Positions 9,935-22,324 of a DNA stretch of 64,000 nt are shown here, piece by piece; position 1 is the stretch's first letter; the number at the start of each line of letters is the position of its first letter. Source of the stretch: Rhizomys pruinosus (taxonomy: Eukaryota; Chordata; Mammalia; Rodentia; Spalacidae); contig VZQC01013997.1 of assembly GCA_009823505.1 (NCBI GenBank), positions 1,613,262 through 1,677,261 on the forward strand, given 5' to 3'. The notes under the pieces were generated by a model that was not told where the DNA came from, ran no database searches, and was given only the letters and a program-made list of their open reading frames with translations. The position numbers and the translations under genes are program-made.

Positions 9935-10664
9935 GTGCTTGTGTTAATTGTCAGCTGGACAGGCTGTAGAATCATCTGGGAGACAGGCCCCCTGGCATGC
10001 CTGTGGGGATTACCTGTTTTAAAAGATATTATTTATTTATTTATTTATTTTTGAGACAGGGTCTCCCTTTAGTCCCAGCTGGCCTGGAGCTTGCTATGTA
10101 GACCAAGCTGGCCTTGAATTCACAGAGATCCTCCTGCCTCTGCCTCCTGAGTGCTGGGATTAAAGGCATGTGCCACCACGCCCAGCTTATTATTTTTCAA
10201 GTATAGGAGTGTATTGTCTACATGTATGTAAGTGCACCTGTGTTGTGCAATGCCCAAGGAGGTCAGAAGAGGGCACTGTATCTCCTGGAACTGGAGTTAG
10301 CTGCCATGTGTGTGCTAGGAACTGAACTTGGGTCCTCTGCAAGAGCAGCCAGTGCTCTTAAGGGCTAAGCCGCATCTCCAGCCACAGCGGGGGCTTATCT
10401 TGAGGGCCTTCATTGGGGTGGGAAGACCATCCCTGGGCAGGTGTCCTGCTGCACAACTTGGAACGCCAGCTGAGCACTGTCATCTGCTCCTAGTGGCTTC
10501 TTGTCTACAGACATGACATGACATGACACCTCCCTCAAGCGCCCATTGCTATGACTTCCTTGGGTGAGGGGCTGTAACCCCCAGCTGAAATCTGCAATGA
10601 AGCCTTTCTCTCTTGAGTAGCTTTGGTATGTTATCTCAGCAACAGGATATGAAGCTAAGGGATT
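9935..10664 (+). mobile_element. Element A copy 2, split by B1 and B2 insertions
   Basis: 9935-10018 begins TGTTAATTGTCAGCTGGACA, and 10388-10664 continues with GGGAAGACCATCCCTGGGCA and ATCTCAGCAACAGGATATG. Between them sit a B1 (10022-10187) and a B2 (10188-10384). Confidence 0.7.
10022..10384 (-). mobile_element. B1 and full-length B2 pair nested in element A
   Basis: 10022-10187 is a B1 in reverse with a (TTTA)n tail. 10188-10384 is a B2 in reverse ending CCGCATCTCCAGCCA. Here the B2 keeps its full body and tail, unlike the chimeric copies at 6821 and 52585, so this is simple B1 insertion next to a B2. Confidence 0.85.
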
Positions 10665-11065
10665 TGGTGTTTCTAGAACTAAAGGGAAGCCACCCCTTAG
10701 TTTGCCTTTATAATATACAGCCCAGTTCACATTTTCAGTTAACATCGAACATGAGATTAATGATTTTTTATGTAGAACATGCCACATTAAAACCCCAGGG
10801 TGTCTCCATGCTGGGCCACTTCCTGTCACAGCCTCTGGCGGCAGATGCAGCCCTGGGCGTTGCCCCACTGCCTCCTGGGATTTTGTTTATATGGCACGGG
10901 CGTCCCAACAAGGTTTTTCTTTACGAAGAACTGCATGTACCCAAGCTATTGGGGTGGGAGAAGGATGGGGGGCTGGTTGTAGCCTCCAGATACAAACTTC
11001 CAGCTCCATTCCAAAGCAAGGTACCAACAGGGGACAGTCTCTGTGGAGGTTCTAAAGCCTTCCTG

Positions 11066-11305
11066 ATGTGTGTGTGTGTCTGAATGTGACTGTGTGCATG
11101 TATATTTCTGTATGTGTATATGTGTGTCTGTATATATGTGTCTGTGTGTGTCTTTATGTATACTTCTGTATCTGTGTATGTTTCTCTGTGTATATGTGCA
11201 TGTCTGTATTTATGTGTGTATATATATATGTGTGTGTGCGTGTCTGTCTCTACGTGTATGTATACATATTTACATGTGTGTACATGTGTTCCTAGGCACA
11301 TGTGT
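11066..11305 (+). repeat. TG/TATG-rich low-complexity tract
   Basis: About 240 bases of imperfect TGTGTG, TGTATATG and TGTCTG repeats. Confidence 0.9.
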
Positions 11306-11307
11306 TA

Positions 11308-11560
11308 GGCCAAAGGTTGATGTCAAGAGTCTTCCTCAATTGCTCACCCTCCCTTTTTGAGACATGGCTTCTCACTGATCCTGGACCTTCCCAGATAGGT
11401 TGCTCTGGCTGGTTCAGTGTTTCCATCTCCTGAGTGCTGGGATCACAGGCATGTGCTGACATGCTGGGCTTTCTCACATGGGTTCTGGAGGGTAAAATTC
11501 AAGTCCTTGTGCTTGTTGGCATGCACCTCGGGGACTGGGCTGTCTCCCTAGCCTTCTCCT
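11308..11560 (-). mobile_element. B4 SINE
   Basis: TTTTTGAGACATGGCTTCTC, GAGTGCTGGGATCACAGGC and a tRNA-like right part with GGGACTGGGCTGTCTCCCTA. It directly follows the TG tract, as B4 tails often do. Confidence 0.65.
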
Positions 11561-13202
11561 TTGGCTTTGGCTACAAAGTTGATGGTGGCCCATCTGTCCC
11601 GGTTGTAGCCATGGCCCCTTCCTATTGGCCAGAAGGAGACCCTCGGTGCTACTTTCCCTGGAGGTTGGCAAGGCTATCATGTGAATAGAGAGTAGAAAGC
11701 AAACACTTTGTGCTTGGTTGCACGTCCTGTGACACAGGGCTCCTGTATCTGTCAGGGCAGAAAGGAGCAGCTGTCCCTTGCTGGGACAGCCCTGCTTCTG
11801 AGGGGGTGAGAAGCCCAAGGAGACCCTTCCAATGACACCTATCCACTATTGTTTCTAAAGCGTTTGGTTCCCAACCATTTACAAAATCCCTTTACAATAG
11901 GTTATGACCAAGGCCCCTCTCTTGAACTGATAAGGGCAGGAAGCTAAGGAGAAGGGAAGTGCTGGTGTGTTAACAGACTCTGACTCCAAGTCAGCAAAGC
12001 CGAGAAGCAGCTGGCTCTCGAAGAAGGCTGGGGAAAGGGATGGGGACCCCATCCTCAGGGAGAAGAGGCCGCACGGTGTGACCTTGGGGACAGAGGGGCA
12101 GCGAGAACATCAAGGTGAACAGCTTAAAATGCAGGAAAGACAACTTCCAGCCAGGCATACCCTGAAGGCTGGCTGCCCTGGTGCTGGGCACGTGACCCCC
12201 TCAGTAAGCCAATGTCCAGCTCTAGAGCTTTCTCTCCTCCAATCTCAAATGGAAGAGCTGATCCCATGCGAGCACATAGTCTGGGATATTTATTGAAGGT
12301 TTTGGTTTGTGTTCAAAACTCCAAGACCAACTATAATTTTAAAAGTGAGCACGGGGTGACCAAAGTCATCGTGTCCTAGAACCCTGATAAATAATCCTCA
12401 GTCAGTTGCCAAAGGCCATGCGTCACAGACTCTCCACCTGGAGACCTCCCCGAAGTCTCGCCCCCCTTTTCCCATTCCTCTCCTATGCCTCACAAAAAGC
12501 TCAGTGTCTGGCTGGCCGTGTTGCCCTGGGAAGTGTGCAGGACAGGCTGAGGGCTTCTTGGAGACAGGGACCTCCTCACATTGAAAGAGAAACAGCGATG
12601 CTCAGACAGAGTCAACTCATTCCATAGTGCTTACAGCCTGCTTAGACGTTTGAGATGCCGTGAGGAAAGCCCCTTGATGATGTGTGAAAGCTCAAACTGT
12701 TCATCCTCCTGACACACTGTCATATAATTGAAATCATATTGATTTATAGTAGAGCCTACATGGGCTGTTTAATAATTTTCAGCCAATGGTGCGATTTCAG
12801 GGACACGGGTGCAGGCTTGCCCCAGCACTCATTTCTGAAGTGGAGCCCAACTTGACGACCTTCCTGCTTATGCATGAGAAACAGTCCTCTCTGCAGCCAT
12901 ACCGCTGGAACAGGCTGATTGCACTTTTTTTTTCCAGAACAACTGTGCTCTTTTTTTTTTTTTTTTTATTTTTAACTTTTTGTCTTTTTATAAGATCTCA
13001 AGTTTTATACCTGAAGTACAAATTTCTCAGACCTTACCGATTATTTGATTTTCTTGGTTATACTTTCCTTGGATGCTTGAGTCCACAAACTGTTAGCCCA
13101 GATTAACCAAGGTTTTTTGTTTTCTCAAGGTCAGTTGAGGATCTGGTCCTCAGGTTTGGGGGGACATTAAATTTTTTAAAAATGTTATTACATATTAAAA
13201 AT

Positions 13203-13345
13203 TTGATGTGTACATGTGTATGTTAGAGGTCAGAGGACAACTGATGAGAGTCAGTGTTCTCCTTCTATCATGCAGGTCCCAGGGATCGAACTCAGGTCGC
13301 CAGGCTTGGTGGTGGTCTCCTTTAGCTGCTTTGTACTGTCTTTCA
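13203..13345 (-). mobile_element. B3-like SINE
   Basis: GAGGTCAGAGGACAACTGAT and CCAGGGATCGAACTCAGGTC, then GCCAGGCTTGGTGG, mark a B3 body and B box in reverse. The extreme head is degenerate. Confidence 0.7.
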
Positions 13346-13759
13346 CAACGTGAAATAAGGAGGGTGTTTCTTTTTCCGCCCTGCCCCCACAGAGCCATTT
13401 GGCACCTTTCTGTTGATTCATGAGAAATGCTGGAACAAATCTTTGATTCTCTCCCATTTCTTGTCAAGGATTATTTTGCATAAATAGGTATTTATGGGGT
13501 GTGTTGATCTGTGTCTGAGTGGCACCAGCACAGTGAGCTGGGCCCTGGGGAAGGAACTGAACAGAAGCCTAAAGAAGAGAACTACTTACAAGAAGAAAAG
13601 AAACTTCTTGTATCATGCCACACTGCTGTTTTTCTCTCTCTGTGGGCATGGTTGTCCTGCCTGCCCAGCTGCCCAGCCGCCCAGTCTGGTGCGGGGGGGG
13701 GGGGGGGGACGGACGGACAATGTACAGACAACTACAGTTTAATTTAGAAAGCCACATGC

Positions 13760-13926
13760 CAGCCGGGCGTGGCGACACAGCCCTTTTAATACCCAGCACT
13801 GGGGAGGCAGGCAGGCTCAGAATCTCTGTGAGTTCAAGGCCCAGCCCCCCTGGTCTAAATAGAAAGCTCCAGGCCAGCTGGGACTAAGATAGGGAGAACC
13901 CTGTCTCAAAAAGACCAAAAAAAAAA
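13760..13926 (+). mobile_element. B1 SINE with target-site duplication
   Basis: AGCCGGGCGTGGCGACAC head, CCCTGTCTCAAAAAGACC and an A-tail. AAAGCCACATGC occurs at 13748-13759 and again at 13927-13938, a 12-bp target-site duplication. Confidence 0.93.
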
Positions 13927-14232
13927 AAAGCCACATGCTAAGGTGGGGTCTGAGCCACATGCAGGGTAGGAATAAGCTATGTTGCAGAGAGATTGGGAGA
14001 GCCTGTTCTGCCAGGAGAGTCTCCAGGTTTGGAGTAGACACATGGGGAGGGGGGTCCTGGCTCTATTTTCAGAAGCATATTTGGTAACGATGTGAAAGTG
14101 CTGTTTTATTCTCCCATCCAAGTGTTTCTTTGACATCTTTAATTGTTTCAATATAGTTTATAGGTTCTATGTATTAGTTTCATTACTAGGAATTCTTTAA
14201 ATAAATGTACGTGTGTGAGTTCATATGTGTGC

Positions 14233-14233
<1 letters not shown>

Positions 14234-14273
<40 letters not shown>

Positions 14274-14536
14274 CATATGGAGGGGAGAGGACACCCTAGG
14301 TTCTCATTCCTTCTGTCCACCTTGATATTTGAGACAGGGTTTCTAAATGACCCGGAGCTGGTCAAGTTCTAGGCTAGCCTACCAGGGAGCCCAGGGACCT
14401 ACCTGTCTCCCCAGCTCCAGTGCTGAGACTACAGCATGTGCCGCCCTTTCTTGCTTTTTTCTTTTCATGTGGATCCTAGGGAATCAAACTCAGGCCCTCA
14501 GGCTTCATCCTCTGATCTGTTATCCCAGCACCCCTT
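14234..14536 (-). mobile_element. (TG)n and B4 SINE
   Basis: A TG run, then TTTGAGACAGGGTTTCTAAA and GGGAATCAAACTCAGGCCCT, ending TTATCCCAGCACC, a B4 in reverse. Confidence 0.65.
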
Positions 14537-15084
14537 ACTAGGAATTCTTAGGGCTTTGGCCTGAATTTTCAGAGTACATGCATGTGTACGTGTACCTAAA
14601 TACCAGTAGTGGCTCCTATTAACAGATTGGTTCTTTATGTGTTTGCTAATTTTAGTTTGTGAGTTCATCTTCCAAGAGGATTCATGTGTGATATTCAGTG
14701 TGGCCTATGCCATTCTTCCTCCAGGCAGTTTGTTTTGCCTTGTGTTCTGATGGTATTATAGGCCCAGAGCCATTTTATCGTCTCTTGGCCCATCTATTAT
14801 GAAGATTTTCAAGCAGACACAAAAGTAGATAAAATCTTACAATGAACCTTTGTTCTCCCATCACCCAGCCTTGATAATTATCAACTTATAATTATTTATC
14901 TTGTTTGATCTGTGTGTTTTCATAATTCCCTTCATACCCACTTACCATTATTTTGAAGTAAACCCCAGTCATTATGTCATTTCATCCATTAATATTTTGT
15001 TATGTAAGTCAAATGATAGAGACTATAAAATAGTCCAAATATCAGTAGCTCATAAGCTAATTTCTTCATTTTATTTAAAAAATT

Positions 15085-15281
15085 ATTTTTATTCTACGTA
15101 TATATTTTATTTGCATGTATAGAAATGTGTACAATGCCCGTAGAGGCCAGAAGAGGGTGTCAGATCTCCTGGAACTGGAGTTATAGACAGTTGTTAGCCA
15201 TCATGTGGGTGCTGGGAACTGAACCCAGCCCCTCTGCAAGAATAGTCAGTGCTCTTAATCACTGAGCCACCTCTCCAGGCC
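15085..15281 (-). mobile_element. B2 SINE
   Basis: CAATGCCCGTAGAGGCCAGA, GATCTCCTGGAACTGGAGTT and CACTGAGCCACCTCTCCAGG. Confidence 0.92.
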
Positions 15282-15297
15282 TGTAAATTAATTTCTT

Positions 15298-15489
15298 TTT
15301 TTTTCTTTTTTTAACATTTATTTATTTATTTATTTATTATTATTATTTTTTTTTTTGGTCTTTTTGAGACAGGGTCTCCCTTTAATCCTAGCTGGCCTGG
15401 AGCTCACTATGTAGACCAGGCTGGCCTTGAACTCACAGAGATCCACCTGCCTCTAATTAAAGATGTGAGCCACCATGCCCAGGAACAAG
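15298..15489 (-). mobile_element. B1 SINE with target-site duplication
   Basis: T-rich and (TTTA)n tail, TTTTTGAGACAGGGTCTCCC and GAGCCACCATGCCCAGG. TTAATTTCTT flanks it at 15288-15297 and 15490-15499. About 12 bases of the usual core, around GCCTCCCGAGTGCTGGG, are deleted. Confidence 0.9.
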
Positions 15490-16170
15490 TTAATTTCTTA
15501 ATAGGATCAAATCAGTGTTGAAACACCTGTGATTAATTCATGAATATTTCTTCACAATTTGTTCAAAATCAAGATCTAAATAAGATATATGCACTGTAAT
15601 TAGTTCATATGCTTTTTATACACCCTTACTCAAAGATTCATCCTTTATAACCCCCCCCCATTATTTATTGAAGTCACCAAGTTTTATTCAGGATTGTTTT
15701 TATATTCATCTTAGTAGGTTCCAGAATCATACAAGTAATAGAAAACCCTCCCAGCCTTCTTCTCCACACCCCGACCTGAATCACATCAGTTCTGAGGCTA
15801 TGCAGTGCTGTTGGGTTAACTGTTTTCTAGACCTTTCAGGGTGTGGCCTGTAAAGGTCATCCTGTACACTGCAGTCTTCTGTCTCTGGGCCTGTAGGTGG
15901 TCAGGCATATCACATGCCTGTGTAATCATTCAAACAATCTTTTTCTGTTGTGGAAGTGGGTCAGCACCCCCTCCTCTTACTATGCTCCACCTCTCTTAAG
16001 GATTTTGCCCTTCTCAATTTCTTTTATTTTCTTGATAGCTCTGATATTAATATAATGTATAGTCGCTACATTTAATCCCATACTTAAAGTGTTTTAGAAG
16101 GAATTTTCATATAATTTAGTCCTTCATATTATGAGAAATAAAACCTCTTGATCCTTTTAAAATCTTTTTT

Positions 16171-16320
16171 GGGTCGGGCGTGGTAGTGCACGCCTTTAGT
16201 CCTAGCACTCAGGAGGCAGAGGCAGGGAGATCTTTGTGAGTTCAAGGCCAGCCTGGTCTACAGAATGAGTTCCTGGCCAGCTGGGGCTACAGGGAGACCC
16301 TGTCTCAAAGAAACAAAAAA
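16171..16320 (+). mobile_element. B1 SINE
   Basis: GGTCGGGCGTGGTAGTGCAC, GTTCAAGGCCAGCCTGGTCT and GGGAGACCCTGTCTCAAAG. Confidence 0.92.
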
Positions 16321-16433
16321 TCGTTTTTGGATCAACTTGCAAGTTTAGCCTTTCTGAGTGACAATTTTCTATAAAATAATAGGATACATTTAGTTGCTGC
16401 GTTCTTTTTGGAAGCAAATGACCGAATGTAACA

Positions 16434-16583
16434 AATGTGGTGGCACATGCCTTTAATCCCAGCATTTGGCAGGCAGAGGCAGGCAGACCTCTGTGAATTC
16501 AAGGCCAGCCTGGTCTACGTAGTAAGCTCCAGGCCAGCTGAGACTAAAGGAGAGACCCTGTCTCAGAAAGACCAAAAAGAAAA
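16434..16583 (+). mobile_element. B1 SINE
   Basis: GTGGTGGCACATGCCTTTAA, AGGCAGGCAGACCTCTGTG and GACCCTGTCTCAGAAAGACC. Confidence 0.9.
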
Positions 16584-16587
16584 ATGT

Positions 16588-16808
16588 TTTGTTTATCATT
16601 TTTATTTTCTGTGTAGGAATATGTATTACCCCAGGTATGTAAATGTATCTGTGTTATGCAGTGCCAACAGATGTCAAAAGGGGGTGTCAGATCCCCTGCA
16701 ACTGGAGTTAGGATGGTTGTCAGCCACCATGTGGGTGCTGAGAGTGGAACCTGGGTCCTCTGCAAGAGCAGCCAGTACTCTTAGCCACTGAGCCATCTCT
16801 CTAGCCCC
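16588..16808 (-). mobile_element. B2 SINE
   Basis: Follows the preceding B1 tail to tail. TCAGATCCCCTGCAACTGGA and CACTGAGCCATCTCTCTAGC identify a B2 in reverse. Confidence 0.9.
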
Positions 16809-17309
16809 ATAAGGTAATTTTTTTTTCTTTTTACTTTTTTCTTTTTGGTGTGGCTCTTGTTGGAGGTAATTTTTAAAATAGGGGGAAAAGTTGAGCATAG
16901 TTGAAAGAATAAATTATTAGGGATGGATTTTAGGTGATTGGCCGATTTTACACCAGGCAAATTTGGAAAGAACAGGACACTTATGGTCAAAGGTACAATT
17001 CCTGTCCTGTTATCATTTAGCCTGGTTTTCAATCCTCACCAACTTTATTGCTTCAATAATCTGTCCTCTATGCTTATTCAGTCTTTTACAAAATTAATCA
17101 GCTGTTCCTGTAAAATATTAATCTTCACTTAAATGTACATGTCTGTGTTCTATTAAAAAAAACCCTTTTAGGAGGGGACTCTTCTTGACAGCTTCCACCA
17201 GGCACCGGGCCAACTGTGGGTTCTCTCTTATCTGTTTTCTCCAAGTCGATGAAACACCCAGCCAGAGACTCCATTGGCTTAGAATGATGACTTACTTGAA
17301 ATGGTTTTC

Positions 17310-17474
17310 TTTTATTTCTTTTTTTGGGGGGGCGTCTTTTTGAGACAGGGTATCCCCATAGCCCCAGCTGTCCTGGAACTCACTCTGTAGACCAGGCTGG
17401 CCTTGAACTCACAAAAATCCACCTGCCTCTGCCTCCCGAGTACTAGGATTAAAGGCGTGCGCCACCACGCCCAG
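17310..17474 (-). mobile_element. B1 SINE with perfect 15-bp target-site duplication
   Basis: CTTGAAATGGTTTTC occurs at 17295-17309 and 17475-17489. Between them is a full B1 in reverse ending CGCCACCACGCCCAGC. The perfect flank marks a young insertion. Confidence 0.96.
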
Positions 17475-18801
17475 CTTGAAATGGTTTTCAAGTGAGGATT
17501 TGGGGATGTGTGTGCTGCAGCTACTGAGTGCTGTCATCCCTTGCACAACCTCCCAGCTTTCCAGCCGAAAGCTTGCTTTGGCAGAAACATCAAGAACAGG
17601 CTTTAGAGGATTCCGCTCCAGCTGCGGATCCAGCTGCTGTTCACACCTTCCGACTCAACTTCATCTTTTGGGTGTTTTTTTTGGGGGGGGGGTTGATCTT
17701 TCTGGGTCTCCCTGTACCTGTGGTTCTCTTGGAGCCATTTTCTAACATTGTACAAAGACACACGTGACCATCTGCACGGTGTGTTTGGAATCAGGGCAGT
17801 CACTAAAGCACACTTTCCTTCGCACTGTCCTGCCTGGGAACAGACCTGAGCCATGCAGCAATGCACCTCAGAGCAACACTGGTGCAAAGTACTAAAGAAA
17901 AACTAATTCTGCTTATTGGAAGTCTCAACTCCTGATGAAACCCATCACTTTGAATTGAACCATCCCGGGGATATCGCTGACATACATTCTTCCCTAAGCT
18001 CTGTACTCCTTCCCAGCCAATCAGAGCTTTGGTCACAGCAGAGCGGTGATTCCACTCTCAGTGCCGTCACTGCCATGAGCAATAATTCCTTAAGAAACAT
18101 CTGAGAGATGCCCCGGCCTAGGGCACATGTACAGTTGAACCTCTACTCCTAAGGCTCACGGAACATAGCAGAACAGGAGAGGGGCAGAGAGAAAATGAGT
18201 TCGTCCCTCAACTCTCACCGGTGAAGCTTCCTTACACACCAGAGTGCGATGCACACAGAAGCCACAAGTGAGTTCTGAGTAATAGGAGACAGCAGAGTGT
18301 GTGTCTCTGGATAGGACTCCATATTACACCTCACCTGCCTACAGCTCAGGGACCATGTGGAAGAGGGGGTGGAAAGATTGTAAGAGCCAGGGCTGGTCCA
18401 TGAACATGGGGAAACAGAGGCTTTCAGGCCACTGGAAGCTGCACATGTGAACTTGTGGTGGTGTGGCCTTGGGGACAGGACCCAGGCCAATTCAATAACA
18501 GGAGGGCCCAGAGTGGATCAGAGGATCCAGGGAAGTGGGCAGAGGGCCAGCCCTAATCCGGGAACTGCTGGAAAGTGATTACTACTGGGTGAGGGAGAGT
18601 GGACCTTAATTAGATCTCAATATAGGCTGACTAGACTACCATGGATGAATTTGCACTGAATGCTTGGCCACAAATGCTTGACTGGGTAGAACTTAACATG
18701 TATGGCAGAATACATGAGGTCCAGTTGTGGGGGAGTGTGAATGGAGATGGGGTCTAGAGTTGATTAAGAACAGTTGTATGAGATGTACAAAAGCTCAGTA
18801 A

Positions 18802-19030
18802 GGGGCTGGAGAGATGGCTCAGCGGTTAAGAGCACTGGCTGCTCTTGCAGAGGACCCCGGTTCGATCCCCAGCACCCACATGGCGGCTAAGAACCGTCTT
18901 TAACTCCAGTTCCAGGGGAATCCGACACCTTCTTCTGACCTCCGAGGCATTGCATGACACGGGTGCACAAACCTACATGTAGACAATACAGTCATACACA
19001 TAAATAAATAAATTAAAGAAATAAAGAAAT
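18802..19030 (+). mobile_element. Full-length B2 SINE
   Basis: GGGGCTGGAGAGATGGCTCA head, B box GGTTCGATCCC, AACTCCAGTTCCAGGGG and a tail with AATAAATAAAT. AAAGCTCAGTAA before it and AAAGCTCAATAA after it look like the target-site duplication. Confidence 0.93.
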
Positions 19031-19462
19031 AAAGCTCAATAAAATTTAAAAATCAATGCTCACCTGATAGATTCCGAGAAATTTTGTTTGTACAATTTAA
19101 CAAAGTCGTGGGTGAGCATAGGTATGCTTTTGCATTTTATAATTATTACTACATGTAATTATCATGTACATAATTAATTTTGGCTTAATTCTAAATGAAG
19201 AGTAGATACATTTATGGTCTTCAGAACTACCTGTCAAACAACAATCCTTCAGGAAAAAGGACAAAAAAATAAGAACGAAGTGGGAGGGAGTCATTGGATG
19301 TCATTCAAGCGAAATGGAGGTGTCCCGGAGCAAGTGTCTTTTCTTTCTAGGCCTTGAGAGGAAATACTTTAATGGAATATAATTTGTCACCTGAGATTGC
19401 CTTCTTACTGAGAATTTTGGCCTAGATCTGTGACATTTGCTTCTTTAAAAAAATCATAAAAA

Positions 19463-19600
19463 GATGGGGGTGATATGCATACCTATAAATCCCAGCACTT
19501 GGGAGGGGGAGTCAGAGGATCTGACGTTCGGGGCCCATTCTTTCCCATGTAGTGAGTTTGAGGCTGGCTTGTGCTACATGAGATCCTGTCTCAAAATTCA
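19463..19600 (+). mobile_element. B1 SINE, diverged
   Basis: AATCCCAGCACTTGGGAGG and GAGATCCTGTCTCAAAATTC. Confidence 0.75.
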
Positions 19601-19650
19601 AATCATCATCATCATCGTCATCATCATCATCGTCATCATCATCATCATCT
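19601..19650 (+). repeat. (ATC)n microsatellite with GTC interruptions
   Basis: About 16 triplets with CGT/GTC interruptions 15 bases apart (19616 and 19631), so a 15-base block was itself repeated. It sits on the 3' side of the B1. Confidence 0.93.
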
Positions 19651-20796
19651 CTTGCTCATCTTTTTGAAGTAAATACTATAAACTTTCTCCCAGCTCTCCA
19701 GAAAGATGTGGAAATGTATAGCCAAGGCTGGAGGTCAAAACCCGGAGTATTCATGAGCAGGCAGGAGTTGGTCTCAGGAAAAGAGATTTCTGAGCTAGGC
19801 CATTCCATCAGGAAATTTCACTACAATGAAAAATAAAAGAAAAAAAGTAAAATTATGAAGTAAAATTGGTGATGCTTTTGGGGTGGTAAATACTGATCAG
19901 GGGACAAGGGACTAGGCGTCCTCCTGCATGTTGTAGCCTGAAGAAGACACTCCTTAGCAAACAGAACTGGGTGGGCATAGAATCTAATCATTATTGTTTT
20001 GTTTATAATAAAGGAGCCACTATTCTGAGCCTAATTTGATAAAAAGATTTTTTTCAAGGTTGTAGTTAAACCTCTGAGTTTTAATGCTGACACACTAATC
20101 CTCCCCCGACCCCAGCATGCTCAGTTCTATAAATTCTCAGGTTTCCGTCTGTCTCCTGTGATTTCTGCACTTTGCTATTAATGTCTTGTACACCAAGTTT
20201 GACTGGAACCATTGTGTTTTTTTAAAAAGTAATACTAATTTCACATCTGTTATGAATGCTCGTCTTTATAACACTATAATAGTGTAATTGGAGAAATACC
20301 TAAAGCCCAGCGTGGTCACTGAGATTGGCATCTCATGGGTGGTGGATAATAAACAGACCTCAAGCAGAAACAGAGGGAAGTTTTAGATCTCTCAGACATT
20401 TGCTTACTATTCACGCCAGCATGACTAGAAAGATGCCTGACAAGTGGGTCCTTGCTCCGACAGCAAAAGCAGCTCAGGTCACCATGTGAATGGATTCATT
20501 CATTCACCTGACCGATGTTTGCTAACTGCCTTGTGTATGTTGGGTGTCCACTGAACCTTTTCCATCTGCTCCTCCAGTGACTCCTCCGGCAACCCATGAA
20601 AGAGGCGTGGCTGACAGAGCTGTCGGATCTAGAGCTGACTATCTCTAGCTGTGTAGCCCATTGTGCTGTAAAGCCTTAGACAGGTCCCTTCTCTTTTCTA
20701 TTCTCTGGGTCCACATTTTGCATATGGAGTGCAAGATCTTGGATAATGTGCATGGGGTATGTGCTATTGAAGAATAAGAAGCAACTGCAAGCCACT

Positions 20797-20797
<1 letters not shown>

Positions 20798-20830
<33 letters not shown>

Positions 20831-21475
20831 TGTGTGTGTGTNNNNNNNNNNNNNNNNNNNNNNNNNNNNNNNNNNNNNNNNNNNNNNNNNNNNNNNNNNN
20901 NNNNNNNNNNNNNNNNNNNNNNNNNNNNNNNNNNNNNNNNNNNNNNNNNNNNNNNNNNNNNNNNNNNNNNNNNNNNNNNNNNNNNNNNNNNNNNNNNNNN
21001 NNNNNNNNNNNNNNNNNNNNNNNNNNNNNNNNNNNNNNNNNNNNNNNNNNNNNNNNNNNNNNNNNNNNNNNNNNNNNNNNNNNNNNNNNNNNNNNNNNNN
21101 NNNNNNNNNNNNNNNNNNNNNNNNNNNNNNNNNNNNNNNNNNNNNNNNNNNNNNNNNNNNNNNNNNNNNNNNNNNNNNNNNNNNNNNNNNNNNNNNNNNN
21201 NNNNNNNNNNNNNNNNNNNNNNNNNNNNNNNNNNNNNNNNNNNNNNNNNNNNNNNNNNNNNNNNNNNNNNNNNNNNNNNNNNNNNNNNNNNNNNNNNNNN
21301 NNNNNNNNNNNNNNNNNNNNNNNNNNNNNNNNNNNNNNNNNNNNNNNNNNNNNNNNNNNNNNNNNNNNNNNNNNNNNNNNNNNNNNNNNNNNNNNNNNNN
21401 NNNNNNNNNNNNNNNNNNNNNNNNNNNNNNNNNNNNNNNNNNNNNNNNNNNNNNATATATATATATATATATATA
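20798..21475. repeat. Assembly gap flanked by (TG)n and (AT)n
   Basis: (TG)n from 20798 to 20841, then 613 N from 20842 to 21454, then (AT)n to 21475. The gap is most simply a long TG/AT dinucleotide array that failed to assemble. Its true length is unknown. Confidence 0.9.
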
Positions 21476-21902
21476 CTTCATCTTCAGTTCAAATTTCAGA
21501 GTAAGTTACTGGCAAAGATTGAGGTCATATGAGATGGGAAAAAAAAAAACCCTGCTGCTATTCCAGGGACGTTACTTAAGATCGGTCAAGACATTTTTTA
21601 AATTAGCAAGTATTACTTTCTCCTTTGTGTATAAGACCAAGTTTCCACAGATGTCAGGTCTCCAGCTTAGATGCTTATTTGGATCAAAGATGGACTCTTA
21701 ACACATGACTCAGCCACTCAGGACAGGAGCTGGGGCAAGCACAATCCACAGATCTCTGCCCTGCTTGCTGCCAGGATTCCTCCAGGGAGATGTCCGGCCC
21801 TGGAGTGACTAGGACACAGCGCTCTGATGATCACAGCTCCTAACTCTGTGATATGATATTCTGTACCCTTGATCATCAAACCCTTCTGTGCTTTGTCTCT
21901 CA

Positions 21903-22262
21903 TTGTTCTAGTTTGTTTTCAATTGCTGTGACAAAGCAGTCTAACCAATACCAACTTGGGGAGGAAAGGGTTAATTAGTCTTACACCTCCCAGGTCACAG
22001 TTTATCATGTACAGAGCCCAAGGTAGGAACTCGGGCCATGGAGGAATGCGGCTTACTGGCTTGTACCCTGGCCCATGCTCAGCCTGCTTCCTTATATACT
22101 TTTATATATTTCTTACAGGACCACCACCTACAGTGGGCTGGGCCCTCCTACACCAACCAACAATCAAGAAAATAACCCACAGACATGGCCACAGGCCAGT
22201 CCAATGGAGGCAGTTCCCCAGTTGAGGCTCCCTTAACCCAAATGTGTGAAGTCGACACTAAA
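21903..22262 (-). mobile_element. Element A copy 3, reverse orientation
   Basis: TTTTCAATTGCTGTGACAAA, ACTTGGGGAGGAAAGGGTTA, CAGTGGGCTGGGCCCTCCTA and AGTTGAGGCTCCCTTAACC are the reverse counterparts of the copies at 6603, 9935 and 50966. This is the most continuous copy along with 50966. Confidence 0.75.
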
Positions 22263-22324
22263 GCTATCCGGCACACACACTATAAAATAGAAGTAATAAC
22301 ACAACATAGGGTGTTTGTGAATGT

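Noticed and set aside
10188..10384. Third B2-B1 chimera candidate next to the B1 at 10022
   Set aside because: This B2 keeps its full 3' body and tail before the B1, so it is an ordinary adjacent insertion without the shared junction.
18802..18880. tRNA gene suggested by A-box and B-box motifs
   Set aside because: The motifs are the tRNA-derived promoter of a B2 SINE; there is no cloverleaf or acceptor stem. The same holds for other B2 heads.
20645..21701. Four long open frames of 244-301 codons
   Set aside because: They run through the 613-base N gap, and only TG/AT dinucleotide translations lie on either side.
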